A stretch of DNA of 61,632 bases from a virus: the IMG/VR virus record IMGVR_UViG_3300035034_000406, positions 1 to 61,632 of that record; one strand, 5' to 3'. The notes under the pieces are model-generated. The model did not search any database. It saw nothing but the letters and a program-made list of their open reading frames with translations, and had not been told where the DNA came from. Shown in pieces: positions 52,271-60,958 of this stretch; within the stretch, counting starts at the first letter, position 1, and every line of letters starts with the position of its first letter. Position numbers and translations under genes: made by a program.

Positions 52271-52444
52271 ATGTCCGACCAAGACGACAAAAAGAAGACA
52301 CTCAGGGATCTGGTCAATCAGGTGCCCTTTGATGAAGAGCGGTGGTACGAAGAGGCTCGCAAGACGAACTGGCGAGCGGTTGACAAGCAGATAGGGGCAG
52401 AAGCCCATTTCGTAGAGCCGGGCGAAGTCCCCGGTGAAGATTGA
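52271..52444 (+). CDS. Very small acidic protein
   Basis: 57 residues (MSDQDDKKKTLRDLVNQVP..., ends EVPGED). It fits exactly between 52264 and 52464. Start context is weak (no clear Shine-Dalgarno), so translation is less certain. Confidence 0.55.
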   Translation: MSDQDDKKKTLRDLVNQVPFDEERWYEEARKTNWRAVDKQIGAEAHFVEPGEVPGED

Positions 52445-52463
52445 GCTGTACTTGGAGAACCTT

Positions 52464-52877
52464 ATGAGCAACCTGAAAGAGCAACTGATCAAGCTGGGCT
52501 CGGATAATAAGAGCCTTCGCCCTCATATTCGTCCTATCCTCGCAGAACTCAAAGAGGCTGGAGGACGTAAGGCCCGCCTTGGTGACGGCCCTGTAGGCTC
52601 GGTTTTGGACAAGTATTGGGATATGCTTCATGATCTGGAACACGATCTCCAAGAGGCAGCCAAGAGCTATAACTTCGCATCATCTTACGTAGAGAAGGGC
52701 GGCAAGAATGATGCAGAGGAAGTTCTCAAGAAGGTCAAAGAGGTTAAGGGGGCAGTAGAGAAGGTTTCCATGAAGCTCTTCCGTGAGCTATTTGAGGCCG
52801 AAGAGAAGTTCACCAAAGAACACGGGCATCCTTCTGAGTATGTAGAGAAGGTGCGTAATGAGATGTACTCTCGCTAA
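52464..52877 (+). CDS. Late protein with LIKLG/RPIL module
   Basis: 137 residues from ATG 52464 (GGAG upstream). LKEQLIKLGSDNKSLRPHIR and PILAELKEA occupy residues 4-32. The remainder is helical and charged. Part of a modular set; see findings. Confidence 0.75.
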   Translation: MSNLKEQLIKLGSDNKSLRPHIRPILAELKEAGGRKARLGDGPVGSVLDKYWDMLHDLEHDLQEAAKSYNFASSYVEKGGKNDAEEVLKKVKEVKGAVEKVSMKLFRELFEAEEKFTKEHGHPSEYVEKVRNEMYSR

Positions 52878-52891
52878 CTTAGGTGGCTGCA

Positions 52892-53299
52892 ATGTCTAAC
52901 CTCAAAGATCAACTGGTCAAGCTAGGTACCTCCAATACGGATCTCCGTCCTCATATCCGTCCTATTCTAGCAGACCTAGCGAAGGCAGCCGCTCCTGTGG
53001 ATTTCTTTGACGAGGCTCGCTCTATTGAGCAAAGCCATCTTGAGGATATGCGTAAGGATTTGGTGAGGCTTGTAAAGAAGGCGGCCCACCAACTAGATAA
53101 GTACGGCTTCGAGGTGAGTAATAAGAGCGTCTGGGTAAATGCTTACGAGCGGCCTCAGATGGAGATCACCTTCAGATCGGAACCTCTGGAGAAGCGGAAG
53201 GTAGAAAGCATCCTCAGAGATGTTCTGGGTTATGGTGGTTACGTCAAGTCTGTGACTGGAGGGGTCGAATGGTCCTTCTTCGTAGACCTTAGCGAATAA
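52892..53299 (+). CDS. Late protein with LVKLG/RPIL module
   Basis: 135 residues from ATG 52892 (AGGTGG upstream; GTG 52883 possible). LKDQLVKLGTSNTDLRPHIR and PILADLAKA occupy residues 4-32. The downstream domain (SIEQSHLEDMRKDLVRLVKK, GYVKSVTGGVEWSFFVDL) differs from that of 52464, so only the module is shared. Confidence 0.75.
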   Translation: MSNLKDQLVKLGTSNTDLRPHIRPILADLAKAAAPVDFFDEARSIEQSHLEDMRKDLVRLVKKAAHQLDKYGFEVSNKSVWVNAYERPQMEITFRSEPLEKRKVESILRDVLGYGGYVKSVTGGVEWSFFVDLSE

Positions 53300-53325
53300 C
53301 CCCTCTTCCCACATAGGAGCACCCC

Positions 53326-54216
53326 ATGCCTCTGGAATTGACACGTGGTTCGATTACTGAGCCTGACGACCTAGATATTGAAATCATTGATTCCGGGGGC
53401 TCTCCTATTGACCCCCACTCCATCACGTACGCCCTGTACGATGTGACAACGGGCTCCGAAGTCCTCATAGGACCCGCTCAGAGGTCCCCTGTACGCATCG
53501 AGCTGGGTCATTACCACGCCCACTTCCAAGTCCCGGAGAATGCCGCCTACGGCCTCTACAGGATTCGCTGGACTCTCCAAGAACAAGCCGGTGATCCCTC
53601 CTATGAGGTGATGCAGGAGTTCGAGGTAGTCAATGAGTCCCAGCTTCAAGCCCAGCTCTGGACGCCTACGCAGGCGAACATGATTAAGAGGTTCCGTACG
53701 CTGCTCAGGGACAACAACCCGGACAAACACTATCACTTCCGGCCCCCCACCAGCTCCGGGACAGTCAACGAGTTCAACCGGGTCTTTGCGTACATCTGGG
53801 AGGACGAAGAGCTGTTTGAGTACATGGAGCAGGCTGTCTTCTCAATCAACGCTAGCCCTCCAGAGACACATTTCCACGGCCTTGACGATATGGTCAAGGG
53901 GAAGCGGAACTGGATTCCGTGGATCTTAACCGGTGCTACCATCCACGCTTGTATTGCTCTGAGCCTCAACTGGATTGCCGACGAATTTGACTACAGCATC
54001 GGAGGGATCTCGCTCTCCATCGAGAAGTCGTCTAAGTACGAGTCCATCAAGCAAAACGCAGAGGGCCGCTTCGACAAGATGATGGATCAGAAGACCCGTA
54101 CACATAAGATCATGCGAGGTCTAAAGCAGAGCCGTTATGGCCTTGGTGTGCGATCCAGCTTTGGACCGTCTACTGGAAAGGGCGTCCTCACCCCTCGCAA
54201 ATTCGTAGGTGTCTAA
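53326..54216 (+). CDS. Probable neck/connector or tail protein
   Basis: 296 residues. A beta-rich N-terminus (about 1-105) has a strand pattern like an Ig-like domain (SITYALYDVTTG ... GHYHAHFQVPENAAYGLYRI). A helical C-terminus contains IPWILTGATIHACIALSLNW, hydrophobic enough to be a membrane-interacting or buried helix (about 199-222). GGAGCACC precedes the ATG. Likely a head-tail connector or neck protein by location; not proved. Confidence 0.68.
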   Translation: MPLELTRGSITEPDDLDIEIIDSGGSPIDPHSITYALYDVTTGSEVLIGPAQRSPVRIELGHYHAHFQVPENAAYGLYRIRWTLQEQAGDPSYEVMQEFEVVNESQLQAQLWTPTQANMIKRFRTLLRDNNPDKHYHFRPPTSSGTVNEFNRVFAYIWEDEELFEYMEQAVFSINASPPETHFHGLDDMVKGKRNWIPWILTGATIHACIALSLNWIADEFDYSIGGISLSIEKSSKYESIKQNAEGRFDKMMDQKTRTHKIMRGLKQSRYGLGVRSSFGPSTGKGVLTPRKFVGV

Positions 54217-54697
54217 ATGTCGGATCGTATTGCCGCCCAAGTTGCCCGCCACTTCCTAGCCAAGGTCCTCCAAGACACGGGGGAAGAGTCCTTCTATGGA
54301 GGCCCCTCCTATATGATGAACGTGACGAAGGACCGTTTCGTACACTTCACGTACGAGAGCCGGGCACAGGAAATCCTCGATTCAGGCGCTCTCCTAGCGA
54401 ACCCTCCCTACAAGAAGTTCGGGTATCGAGGGCGTACAGGCAGTCTCCGCTATCTGGGGGAGGCTCACTTCGGGCGTTCAGTTTTCCCACCTCAAGGGCA
54501 AAGAGGATCTGGTAGCTATTGTGTTTAGCACCACCAATGAGCCCGATATTGGCTACCCTGAGGAAGTGATCTGGAAGCATGACGTATCCTTTTCAGGACG
54601 GCCCCGGATTGTATCCTTTTCAGAGGGGAAGAGAATTCTAAAGAGTACCCCGGAGAGAGTCCCCGATGGTACGGTAGTCAACTATTATAGGGCCTAA
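54217..54697 (+). pseudogene. ADP-ribosyltransferase-like late gene broken by a frameshift
   Basis: ATG 54217 opens IAAQVARHFLAKVLQ, a form of the VAxxYLxK module, then FVHFTYESRAQEILDSGALL, which resembles the start of ART/PARP-like folds. The frame runs to TAG 54526-54528 with a poor end (PPQGQRGSGSYCV). A +1 shift at about 54475 continues as GVQFSHLKGKEDLVAIVFST and YPEEVIWKHDV to TAA 54695-54697. Joined, it gives about 160 residues with a conserved appearance. One extra base is the simplest cause. The enzymatic call is tentative. Confidence 0.55.
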
Positions 54698-54704
54698 AGG
54701 TCGA

Positions 54705-54719
54705 AGATCTACTTATGCG
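54705..54719 (+). promoter_or_regulatory. Candidate late promoter motif, weak copy
   Basis: AGATCTACTTATGCG is a degenerate match to AATCTNTTTATA, about 55 bases before ATG 54774. Confidence 0.3.
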
Positions 54720-54773
54720 ACAGGTACGTTGAAGTTCCACCAGTGCTACCTACCCTAAGATATGGAGGGGTTT

Positions 54774-55154
54774 ATGTGGGCTAAAAACAGTGCATTGTTT
54801 GAGTATCACCCGTCGTCGAATTCAGATTTCACCTTTTACTACCTCCCAATCCCCAAGCCTGAGCAGAAGGTCCAGCGCCGCCGCTATAACGAGTACCGGA
54901 ACACGACAGAGTTCATGCAGTCCCTTCTGCGTAAGAGGTTGGTTCTCGTATCCGAGAGTTCCGGCCACACCGTCTACCGCTATGAATGGCCTAGCGATAT
55001 TACGGGGCAAGATCACCTGCTCTCTCGTATCCCTAACGGTGTCGTGATTGAACTAGGTGCCGCCATTCTTGGTTGGATGCGCTCGCAGGACGAGGATGCC
55101 TCACGCTTTATGGAGCGTGTGGTTGGAGACCTCAAAGACGCTCTGACCCCCTAA
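54774..55154 (+). CDS. Unknown late protein
   Basis: 126 residues from ATG 54774 (GGAGGGG upstream; ATG 54762 less likely). Mixed alpha/beta, with Arg-rich and Ser/Glu-rich segments. No motif recognised. Confidence 0.7.
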   Translation: MWAKNSALFEYHPSSNSDFTFYYLPIPKPEQKVQRRRYNEYRNTTEFMQSLLRKRLVLVSESSGHTVYRYEWPSDITGQDHLLSRIPNGVVIELGAAILGWMRSQDEDASRFMERVVGDLKDALTP

Positions 55155-55178
55155 ACATCGGTTATTTCCTTATACTTA

Positions 55179-55210
55179 GGGTACGGTAGCTAGCCGTACC
55201 CTTTTCTTTT
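55179..55210 (+). terminator. Strong intrinsic terminator
   Basis: GGGTACGG and CCGTACCC (8 bp, 7-base loop) are followed by TTTTCTTTT. It lies between 55154 and the next start at 55226. Confidence 0.9.
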
Positions 55211-55225
55211 GCGTGCGTCCTTATT

Positions 55226-56551
55226 GTGCCTAAAGACAGGAAGCCTACAACTAAGGAGCGCCAGAACCCTACGCACCCGCTCCCTCCTTTGAATTCGAGT
55301 GCCATCTGGTCCTTTGCCTCGCAACAGAAGGCTATTGACCTGTATTGGGATGATCCTGCAGCGATCCCCAATAACTCCGGCTTCGATATTCTGGGGGTCA
55401 ATGTGTACCGGTCCTTCGACTCTGAGTACGGACCCTATTTTCGTCTGAACCAGAATCCGATCGGGGCAACCTTCTACAGGGATGCCACGACCATTGATGA
55501 CGTGGTGGATGAAAATGTGTCCACTCGATTCCTCGCTAGAGGGGACGAGAACGGCGATTGGATCTTCCGGGTCCAGAACTACCCGATGGTCAAGCCGGGC
55601 GATCCTAAGGTAACTGCAAACAGCGCAGACGACGTGACGGTCACAATTGATGGACAGGAAGTGAAAGCAGCTCGTGTCTATGGTGAGACCGGTGAAGTAC
55701 AGCTCCAGACGGCCTACGAATATGATGCTGCTACCAATCAGCGAAATGATCCTGTGCTGCCACACGCTAACTCAGTGGTGACGTGCTCGTACTCTTACAA
55801 TACGAACCTGATCTCCAACGAGCTATTCCAGCGTACCTTTTACAGGATCACAACGGTTGGGTACGATCAGTGGGACGGCCAACTCAAAGAGACTCCGCTC
55901 AACTGGACGAGCGCAGTTCATATCCACGAGACAGAGAAGCTAGATTACATCTGGAAGGATGCGATCAGGCGGAACCGGTGGATTCTTGATCAAGGTGGGG
56001 AGAGGGTCAAGGCCTTTATCCACAAGTACCGAGGCGTTCAATGTGGGTGTTATGCCCGCTTTGACGATCCTCACCCCTACAATCAATGTGAGGTGTGCTT
56101 CGGCACCGGGGTGAAGGGGGGATATGAGGGTCCGTATGAGATCCTTCTGGCTCCCGCAGACGGAGCACGGTCTATTCGCCAGTCGGATAGAGGTCGAGGC
56201 GAGGAAAAGACCTACAATACATGGACAGGACCACAGCCCCTTATGTCTCAGAGGGACTTTATCGTCAAGCTCAATGGCGACCGGTACTCGATTGGTCCGG
56301 TGTCGATGCCTACGAACAGGGGCACGGTATTGCAACAACATTTCGATGTGAACCTTCTCGCCAAGAATGACATTCGCCATCTTGTGCCTGTGACGGGCAC
56401 AGATAGCTTGGCATTCCCTGAGACGAGAACAATGGATCACGAGGACGACCCGGATGAAACCCGGTATCCTCAGATCACAGACAGTGATTCCTCCCCTGAC
56501 GGGATTGAGGAACGAGGCCGCACTCCGGTGTGGGAGAATATCAATAGTTGA
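55226..56551 (+). CDS. Virion protein with central Cys motif
   Basis: 441 residues with GTG start. Mostly beta-rich, with Ig-like-looking segments near VTVTIDGQEVKAARVYGE. CGCYARFDDPHPYNQCEVC (about 270-290) gives four closely spaced cysteines that could bind zinc. No enzyme motif. Probably neck, baseplate or tail. Confidence 0.7.
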   Translation: MPKDRKPTTKERQNPTHPLPPLNSSAIWSFASQQKAIDLYWDDPAAIPNNSGFDILGVNVYRSFDSEYGPYFRLNQNPIGATFYRDATTIDDVVDENVSTRFLARGDENGDWIFRVQNYPMVKPGDPKVTANSADDVTVTIDGQEVKAARVYGETGEVQLQTAYEYDAATNQRNDPVLPHANSVVTCSYSYNTNLISNELFQRTFYRITTVGYDQWDGQLKETPLNWTSAVHIHETEKLDYIWKDAIRRNRWILDQGGERVKAFIHKYRGVQCGCYARFDDPHPYNQCEVCFGTGVKGGYEGPYEILLAPADGARSIRQSDRGRGEEKTYNTWTGPQPLMSQRDFIVKLNGDRYSIGPVSMPTNRGTVLQQHFDVNLLAKNDIRHLVPVTGTDSLAFPETRTMDHEDDPDETRYPQITDSDSSPDGIEERGRTPVWENINS

Positions 56552-56563
56552 TTGGAGTAAGTT

Positions 56564-57091
56564 ATGGAAGATCGAAAGTACAAGATCATCAATGCCGATA
56601 CAGTAGCGGTACACAAAGTGTCGACTCCTGCATGGGACAATCCTCAGGTAGCGGAGATGTACGAGACAGGTTCGAGATCTGTCCCTCCTTTACCTCCTTT
56701 TTCACCGGGAGAGGATATGGATATGGGGAGTGATGAATTCTGGGAAGACCTTCCTCAGGAGCTAAAGGATGCTGTCCGGGATAGCATCATCTCAGAGCTA
56801 GATGGCAAAGCGCTCCACGAGGATACACTTGACTGGAACTTCCTCGAAGAGAAGGCCAAAGAGGATCGACTTCGGGTAAAGGCCCAGAAGCGTCTGGATT
56901 ACATGGCTAGGACGGCGGTATCTAACACCCTCGATAAGATGGCCGATTTCGTTGGGAAGGTTCGTGGTGAGATTTCAGGCCTCAGTGAGAAGGTGGCACC
57001 TCCGTTTACCACACCGCCCCTCAATCCGGTCGATCTCCTGAAAAGCCTTAAATCCGGGAAGGGTATTGAGATTTTCAGGAGGAAGTCATGA
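56564..57091 (+). CDS. Helical late protein
   Basis: 175 residues. An acidic Pro-rich N-terminal half is followed by a Lys/Arg-rich helical half (VRVKAQKRLDYMAR-like). The stop overlaps the next ATG by 4 bases, and AGGAGG for that gene lies in its 3' end. Confidence 0.7.
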   Translation: MEDRKYKIINADTVAVHKVSTPAWDNPQVAEMYETGSRSVPPLPPFSPGEDMDMGSDEFWEDLPQELKDAVRDSIISELDGKALHEDTLDWNFLEEKAKEDRLRVKAQKRLDYMARTAVSNTLDKMADFVGKVRGEISGLSEKVAPPFTTPPLNPVDLLKSLKSGKGIEIFRRKS

Positions 57092-57672
57092 TCATCTCCC
57101 GATGGGGTCTTGTTGGAGCCATGAGGTGGGAGCCAAAGGATTACGCTACTGACGTACTCCAGAGGTGCTACGAGGTGTATATAGAAGGTGGGACCCTCAG
57201 TAGTGACACCGGTCTGGTTTACATGGAGAACGGCATCCTCAAGGCGTCCTTTGGGCGTCGTCAGGGGCATTCCCATTCGATCCATCAATTCACTGAGAAC
57301 CACCCTGAGATGGAGTTCTGCGTAGTCAAGAATACCTTTGATCAGGTATATATGGGCCGGAGAGAGCACGGGCATAACAATGTCCGCTGGGCCTCCCTCT
57401 CTCGTCTGGATAATTTGCGTGGTTGTCGTCCCGATGCTGTCTTTTTTGATGTGTGTCAGCGGGATTACATGGCTCAGCAGCAAGAGATCCGAAATCACAT
57501 TGGGCCATTCAGGGCTATGGGAATCCCCGTGATCGTCTTGATTAGCGATGCTGTAGATCCCCGTAGCGTAGGTCCTACGGTCATTGAAGCACAGGCACCA
57601 AAGAATGTACTAGATAGGCTGGGATACCGGTATGAAATCGCAAAAGACAGGCGAAAAACTACTTCGCAGTGA
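57088..57672 (+). CDS. Unknown late protein
   Basis: 194 residues. AGGAGGAAG precedes the ATG, among the best ribosome sites of the cluster. Contains a His-rich stretch (FGRRQGHSHSIHQF) and an alpha/beta segment (MGIPVIVLISDAVDPRSVG). No recognised family; might be an enzyme, but no signature is clear. Confidence 0.7.
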   Translation: MIISRWGLVGAMRWEPKDYATDVLQRCYEVYIEGGTLSSDTGLVYMENGILKASFGRRQGHSHSIHQFTENHPEMEFCVVKNTFDQVYMGRREHGHNNVRWASLSRLDNLRGCRPDAVFFDVCQRDYMAQQQEIRNHIGPFRAMGIPVIVLISDAVDPRSVGPTVIEAQAPKNVLDRLGYRYEIAKDRRKTTSQ

Positions 57673-57820
57673 GGCGTTCACCCGTCTCGCCAACCAGCAC
57701 GGGTACCGATTGAACCTGTCTGTACGTGCGTCGGAGGAACCCGTCCTCTACCGCATGTTTCTAAATCGTCAGGCGGCACACGCCCGCCAAGTCTGTTCTG
57801 TGAGGGACAGAGGGAGATGA
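57632..57820 (+). CDS. Possible small basic protein
   Basis: 62 residues, Arg/Leu/Ala-rich, overlapping the previous gene by 41 bases and ending 1 base before the next ATG. It fits the packing but start context is weak; it may be a chance ORF. Confidence 0.42.
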   Translation: MKSQKTGEKLLRSEAFTRLANQHGYRLNLSVRASEEPVLYRMFLNRQAAHARQVCSVRDRGR

Positions 57821-57821
57821 T

Positions 57822-58325
57822 ATGGGAAAAGGAAAGTACAGACTACGCGGCATCTACGGTAAGCCTCTCGTAAAGGGTACGCCCTTAGAAGATGAAGCTG
57901 ATCGAACGAAGCTCCTAGAAGAGACTGGACGTGAGGCTATCAAAGAGGTGCAGAAGGAAATCAGCCGCCTCTCTTTCAAGGGCCAGCCTACTGACCTACT
58001 CAATAGCTTCACGTATGAGGTGGAGGGTAAGAGTACCTTGGTGCTCAGTTCAGACCATCCGGCAGCAAAGTATCTTAACCGGGGCGTCAAGCCTCACCAG
58101 ATGAAGTACCTTGAGGGAGCTACTGTCCCCATTGTCACTGACGACGGGGAAGTGAAATTCAGAACGGCCACCCCTAAGTCGATGCGGGACGGTAAATGGC
58201 AGCACCCCGGCATCAAGGGTAAACACTTCCTAGAAAGGGGCGTCGAAAAGGCTCGTGAAAAGATCAAGCAGAAAGTGGCTGAAGATATTAAAGAACGGAT
58301 CAAGAAGCGGTTCAGAGGCGAATAA
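57822..58325 (+). CDS. HK97 gp10-like / tail-completion-like protein
   Basis: 167 residues. HPAAKYLNRGVKPHQMKYL, DGEVKFR and KSMRDGKWQHPGIKGKHFLE resemble the conserved core of HK97 gp10-type head-tail joining proteins (G-x-HPG ... F). The C-terminus is a Lys/Arg/Glu-rich helix. The position after the connector-like gene fits a neck/tail-completion function. Confidence 0.62.
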   Translation: MGKGKYRLRGIYGKPLVKGTPLEDEADRTKLLEETGREAIKEVQKEISRLSFKGQPTDLLNSFTYEVEGKSTLVLSSDHPAAKYLNRGVKPHQMKYLEGATVPIVTDDGEVKFRTATPKSMRDGKWQHPGIKGKHFLERGVEKAREKIKQKVAEDIKERIKKRFRGE

Positions 58326-58335
58326 GGGGTCGCAC

Positions 58336-58989
58336 GTGGAGAAATTTCTAGTCATTGAGGGGAAGGTTGTTGGCGGCCACAGGCTTGCCGACTTAGGTGT
58401 GGACGTACCTTACCAAAAAGAGGTTACGCTCAACTACGACCGGGCCAATTGGAGCCGTGATTTGAATCACGCTCTCCAGAACGGCCAAGTCAAGAAGGTG
58501 AGGGTGATCAGCGGTAATGAAATGTCTACCCGTAAGCCGACGCCTAAGAAGAAGAGGAAGGTGACGCCGAAGAGGCCCAAGTCGCCTACCCCGACCCAGC
58601 AGGTGAGTGCTGAGCCTGAGAAGTCCGCTCCCACGAGCGAGGAAGAAAACAAGCGGCTACGGAAGATGAACGAGGATCTTATAGAGCGAACCAACCAGCT
58701 CTTTGAGCAGCAACAGAAGCTAATGGAACAGCTCTCCAACTTCATGGAGCAACCTCCTACTCAATACGTACCTACCAACCAGCCTCTTGCTTCTGGATCT
58801 ACCACGCAGGAAGAGGACGAAGATGATACTCCGACCTTCATCCCATCGAAGATCCGCTCCGGTAAGGCGAAAGCCAACAAGGGGAGTGAGGTAGAAGCTG
58901 AGAGGAAGGAGAGTAAGAGCTTTGCTAGTGCTGCGGAAGCCCTCAAGGCGATGCGGCAGGGACAAGAGGACGAGGACGACAATGAGTGA
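58336..58989 (+). CDS. Lys/Glu-rich coiled-coil protein, GTG start
   Basis: 217 residues from GTG 58336 (AAGGGG 9 bases upstream); the frame is open upstream, but no ribosome site precedes the earlier ATG. A Pro/Lys/Thr-rich linker (STRKPTPKKKRKVTPKRPKS) is followed by a coiled coil (about 95-130, RLRKMNEDLIERTNQLFEQ) and a charged end. It overlaps the next gene by 8 bases. Function unknown. Confidence 0.68.
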   Translation: MEKFLVIEGKVVGGHRLADLGVDVPYQKEVTLNYDRANWSRDLNHALQNGQVKKVRVISGNEMSTRKPTPKKKRKVTPKRPKSPTPTQQVSAEPEKSAPTSEEENKRLRKMNEDLIERTNQLFEQQQKLMEQLSNFMEQPPTQYVPTNQPLASGSTTQEEDEDDTPTFIPSKIRSGKAKANKGSEVEAERKESKSFASAAEALKAMRQGQEDEDDNE

Positions 58990-60895
58990 TCTCCCTAAAA
59001 AAGTCGCAGCTACCTTCATGCTCGACCTCTTGGTTGATCGTAAGGCAAGGGTAGCTTCGGCCCACACGATGGAAGAAGCCTTTGGGCAGTTTGACGAGCT
59101 GGTGGATGCTATCTCTGACGAGCCTGAGATGATGGGTGACGTCATTGAGTCCCTTGTGAACATGGGCGACCTACGGTATGAGGATGGGGCTTTTTACTAC
59201 AAAGATGGCCTCAAACTTGGCTCACAAGGACGACCCGTGCTTGCTGATAAACACAAACAGTCAATCGCCCTGATGCGGTTTCTCTCAAACGTCGCATCGA
59301 AGTACGGTGTAGGCGAGCACGTCTACGTCGTAGGCGGTGCGGTACGTAACTTCGTTATCGACCGTCCTATCAAAGACATTGACGTTGTTATTGACTCCGT
59401 AGCCCTAGACGGCAAGGGGTCTGAGTGGTTCGCTAAGGCCCTCGAAAAGGCTATTCCTGCTACCACGTCCCTGCAGACCAACCAGTACGGTGTGGCTATC
59501 CTCACGGTCAACGAGGAGTGGTTGCTGGATGGTACCAACCTGCAAGGGGAGGTTATCGAGATAGCGAATGCCCGTAAGGAATCTTACGGTGGGGAAGAGG
59601 GCAAGGGTTACAAACCGCACATGGTCGAGCCCTCCACTATCGAAGAGGACATTGAGCGTCGTGAATTCACCTTCAATACGCTCCTGTGGCAGCTCTCTGA
59701 GTTGGCTCAGGGACCGGACAAGGCTGAAATCATCGACCTGACGGGTTGCGGCCTCGACGATCTGGAAGAGGGTGTCATGAAGTGCCCCTCCGACCCGGAC
59801 AAGACCTTCTCCGATGACCCGACCCGTATGCTTCGGGCCGTCAAGTTCATGGTCAAGTACGGTTTCAGGATCGACCCCATTGTTGAGGATGCGATTCGTC
59901 GGAACGCCCAGAAGCTCAAACAGGCTCCGCAGAATGCTATCAGTGAGATCCTGATTAACGACATTCTCCAAATGAGCCAGTCCAAAAAGACGCTCTCCGT
60001 ACTCAAAGAGCTGGGGCTCCTAGACGTCGTGGCCCAGATGCTCGAAAAGGACAAGGCCTTCCGTAAGACGCTGGCGAATTGGGCGTCACGGGATGCTAAG
60101 ATCCTCTTCCTGTTCGATATGATGGAAATAGGCCTTCCTCTACACAGTAGGCTGCGCTTCCTCGATGATGCTCAGATGGCCCGGCTACGACAGGTCGCTA
60201 TAGAGCTTGACGCCAAAGAGGCGGATAGCTTTGTGGACCTCTTGAAGCAGCCGGGCCGCCAGATGGATACCCGTGAGCTACTTACGGAGTTCGATCTCCA
60301 AGGGCCGGAAATCCGAAACCTTATGGGGACTGCCCGTGATGTTCTTCTGGAGCAGCCCTCTCTGCGTAAGAGCCCTCGAAAACTGACGGAGGCGGTCCAG
60401 AACCGTTACCGCTCACGTATCTCCAAGGTCGCCGGGTACTACGACATTCCGAAGAAGAAGCCGACCATTGAAGAAGTGGTCCGTCTGTGGATGGAAGGGC
60501 ACAAAGGGCTCGATGCAAAGATCCACGGCTACTATGACGTGAGAGAGCTGTGGCCCCTTCGTGAGTACACGTGGGACCGAGACTCTGCACGTGGTGGTAT
60601 GATGAATATCGACGGGGAGTGGAAGGACCTCCGGGGTCCTCAGAAGTGGGATGCCCTGAAAGCTGATATGAAGAAGAACGGCTGGCGCAAAGAAGAGCAG
60701 CCGCTCATTCTCCAAGTCGGCAAAGACGGGAAGGCCAAAGTCAGCGAAGGGAACCACCGCCTTGCTCTGGCTCGTGAGCTTCGGATGCGAAAGGTACCGG
60801 TCATGTTTGACTTCCGTACCTCTGTGTCGGGAGGCAAAACGGTCGTGGATGACTCCCCCTCTGTGGACGATCTGCTGGACCAGATGGGCTTTTGA
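58982..60895 (+). CDS. CCA-adding-enzyme-like nucleotidyltransferase fused to a ParB-like domain
   Basis: 637 residues from ATG 58982. KKVAATFMLDLLV (6-18) resembles the VAxxYLxK module. A class II tRNA nucleotidyltransferase core follows: VVGGAVRN (about 117-124), DIDVVID (about 132-138), EDIERREFTFN (about 221-231) and DDPTRMLRAVKF (about 278-289), then a helical tail. The C-terminal 100 residues (SEGNHRLALARELRMRKVPV, about 588) match ParB/sulfiredoxin-like GNHRLA domains. CCA-adding enzymes are about 400 residues, so the last domain is an added part. An unusual fusion for a late gene region. Confidence 0.8.
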   Translation: MSDLPKKVAATFMLDLLVDRKARVASAHTMEEAFGQFDELVDAISDEPEMMGDVIESLVNMGDLRYEDGAFYYKDGLKLGSQGRPVLADKHKQSIALMRFLSNVASKYGVGEHVYVVGGAVRNFVIDRPIKDIDVVIDSVALDGKGSEWFAKALEKAIPATTSLQTNQYGVAILTVNEEWLLDGTNLQGEVIEIANARKESYGGEEGKGYKPHMVEPSTIEEDIERREFTFNTLLWQLSELAQGPDKAEIIDLTGCGLDDLEEGVMKCPSDPDKTFSDDPTRMLRAVKFMVKYGFRIDPIVEDAIRRNAQKLKQAPQNAISEILINDILQMSQSKKTLSVLKELGLLDVVAQMLEKDKAFRKTLANWASRDAKILFLFDMMEIGLPLHSRLRFLDDAQMARLRQVAIELDAKEADSFVDLLKQPGRQMDTRELLTEFDLQGPEIRNLMGTARDVLLEQPSLRKSPRKLTEAVQNRYRSRISKVAGYYDIPKKKPTIEEVVRLWMEGHKGLDAKIHGYYDVRELWPLREYTWDRDSARGGMMNIDGEWKDLRGPQKWDALKADMKKNGWRKEEQPLILQVGKDGKAKVSEGNHRLALARELRMRKVPVMFDFRTSVSGGKTVVDDSPSVDDLLDQMGF

Positions 60896-60910
60896 GAATC
60901 TATTTATAGT
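60896..60910 (+). promoter_or_regulatory. Candidate late promoter motif, copy 5
   Basis: GAATCTATTTATAGT lies immediately after the stop of the previous gene and about 50 bases before ATG 60959. Confidence 0.5.
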
Positions 60911-60958
60911 ACACGGGAGTAGTGACTTGTAGATCCTCTGTACCCTTGGAGTACCCTT

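Noticed and set aside
55162-55177. Late promoter motif before 55226
   Set aside because: TTATTTCCTTATACTT is only a loose match and lies directly before a strong terminator, so it would give no useful transcript.
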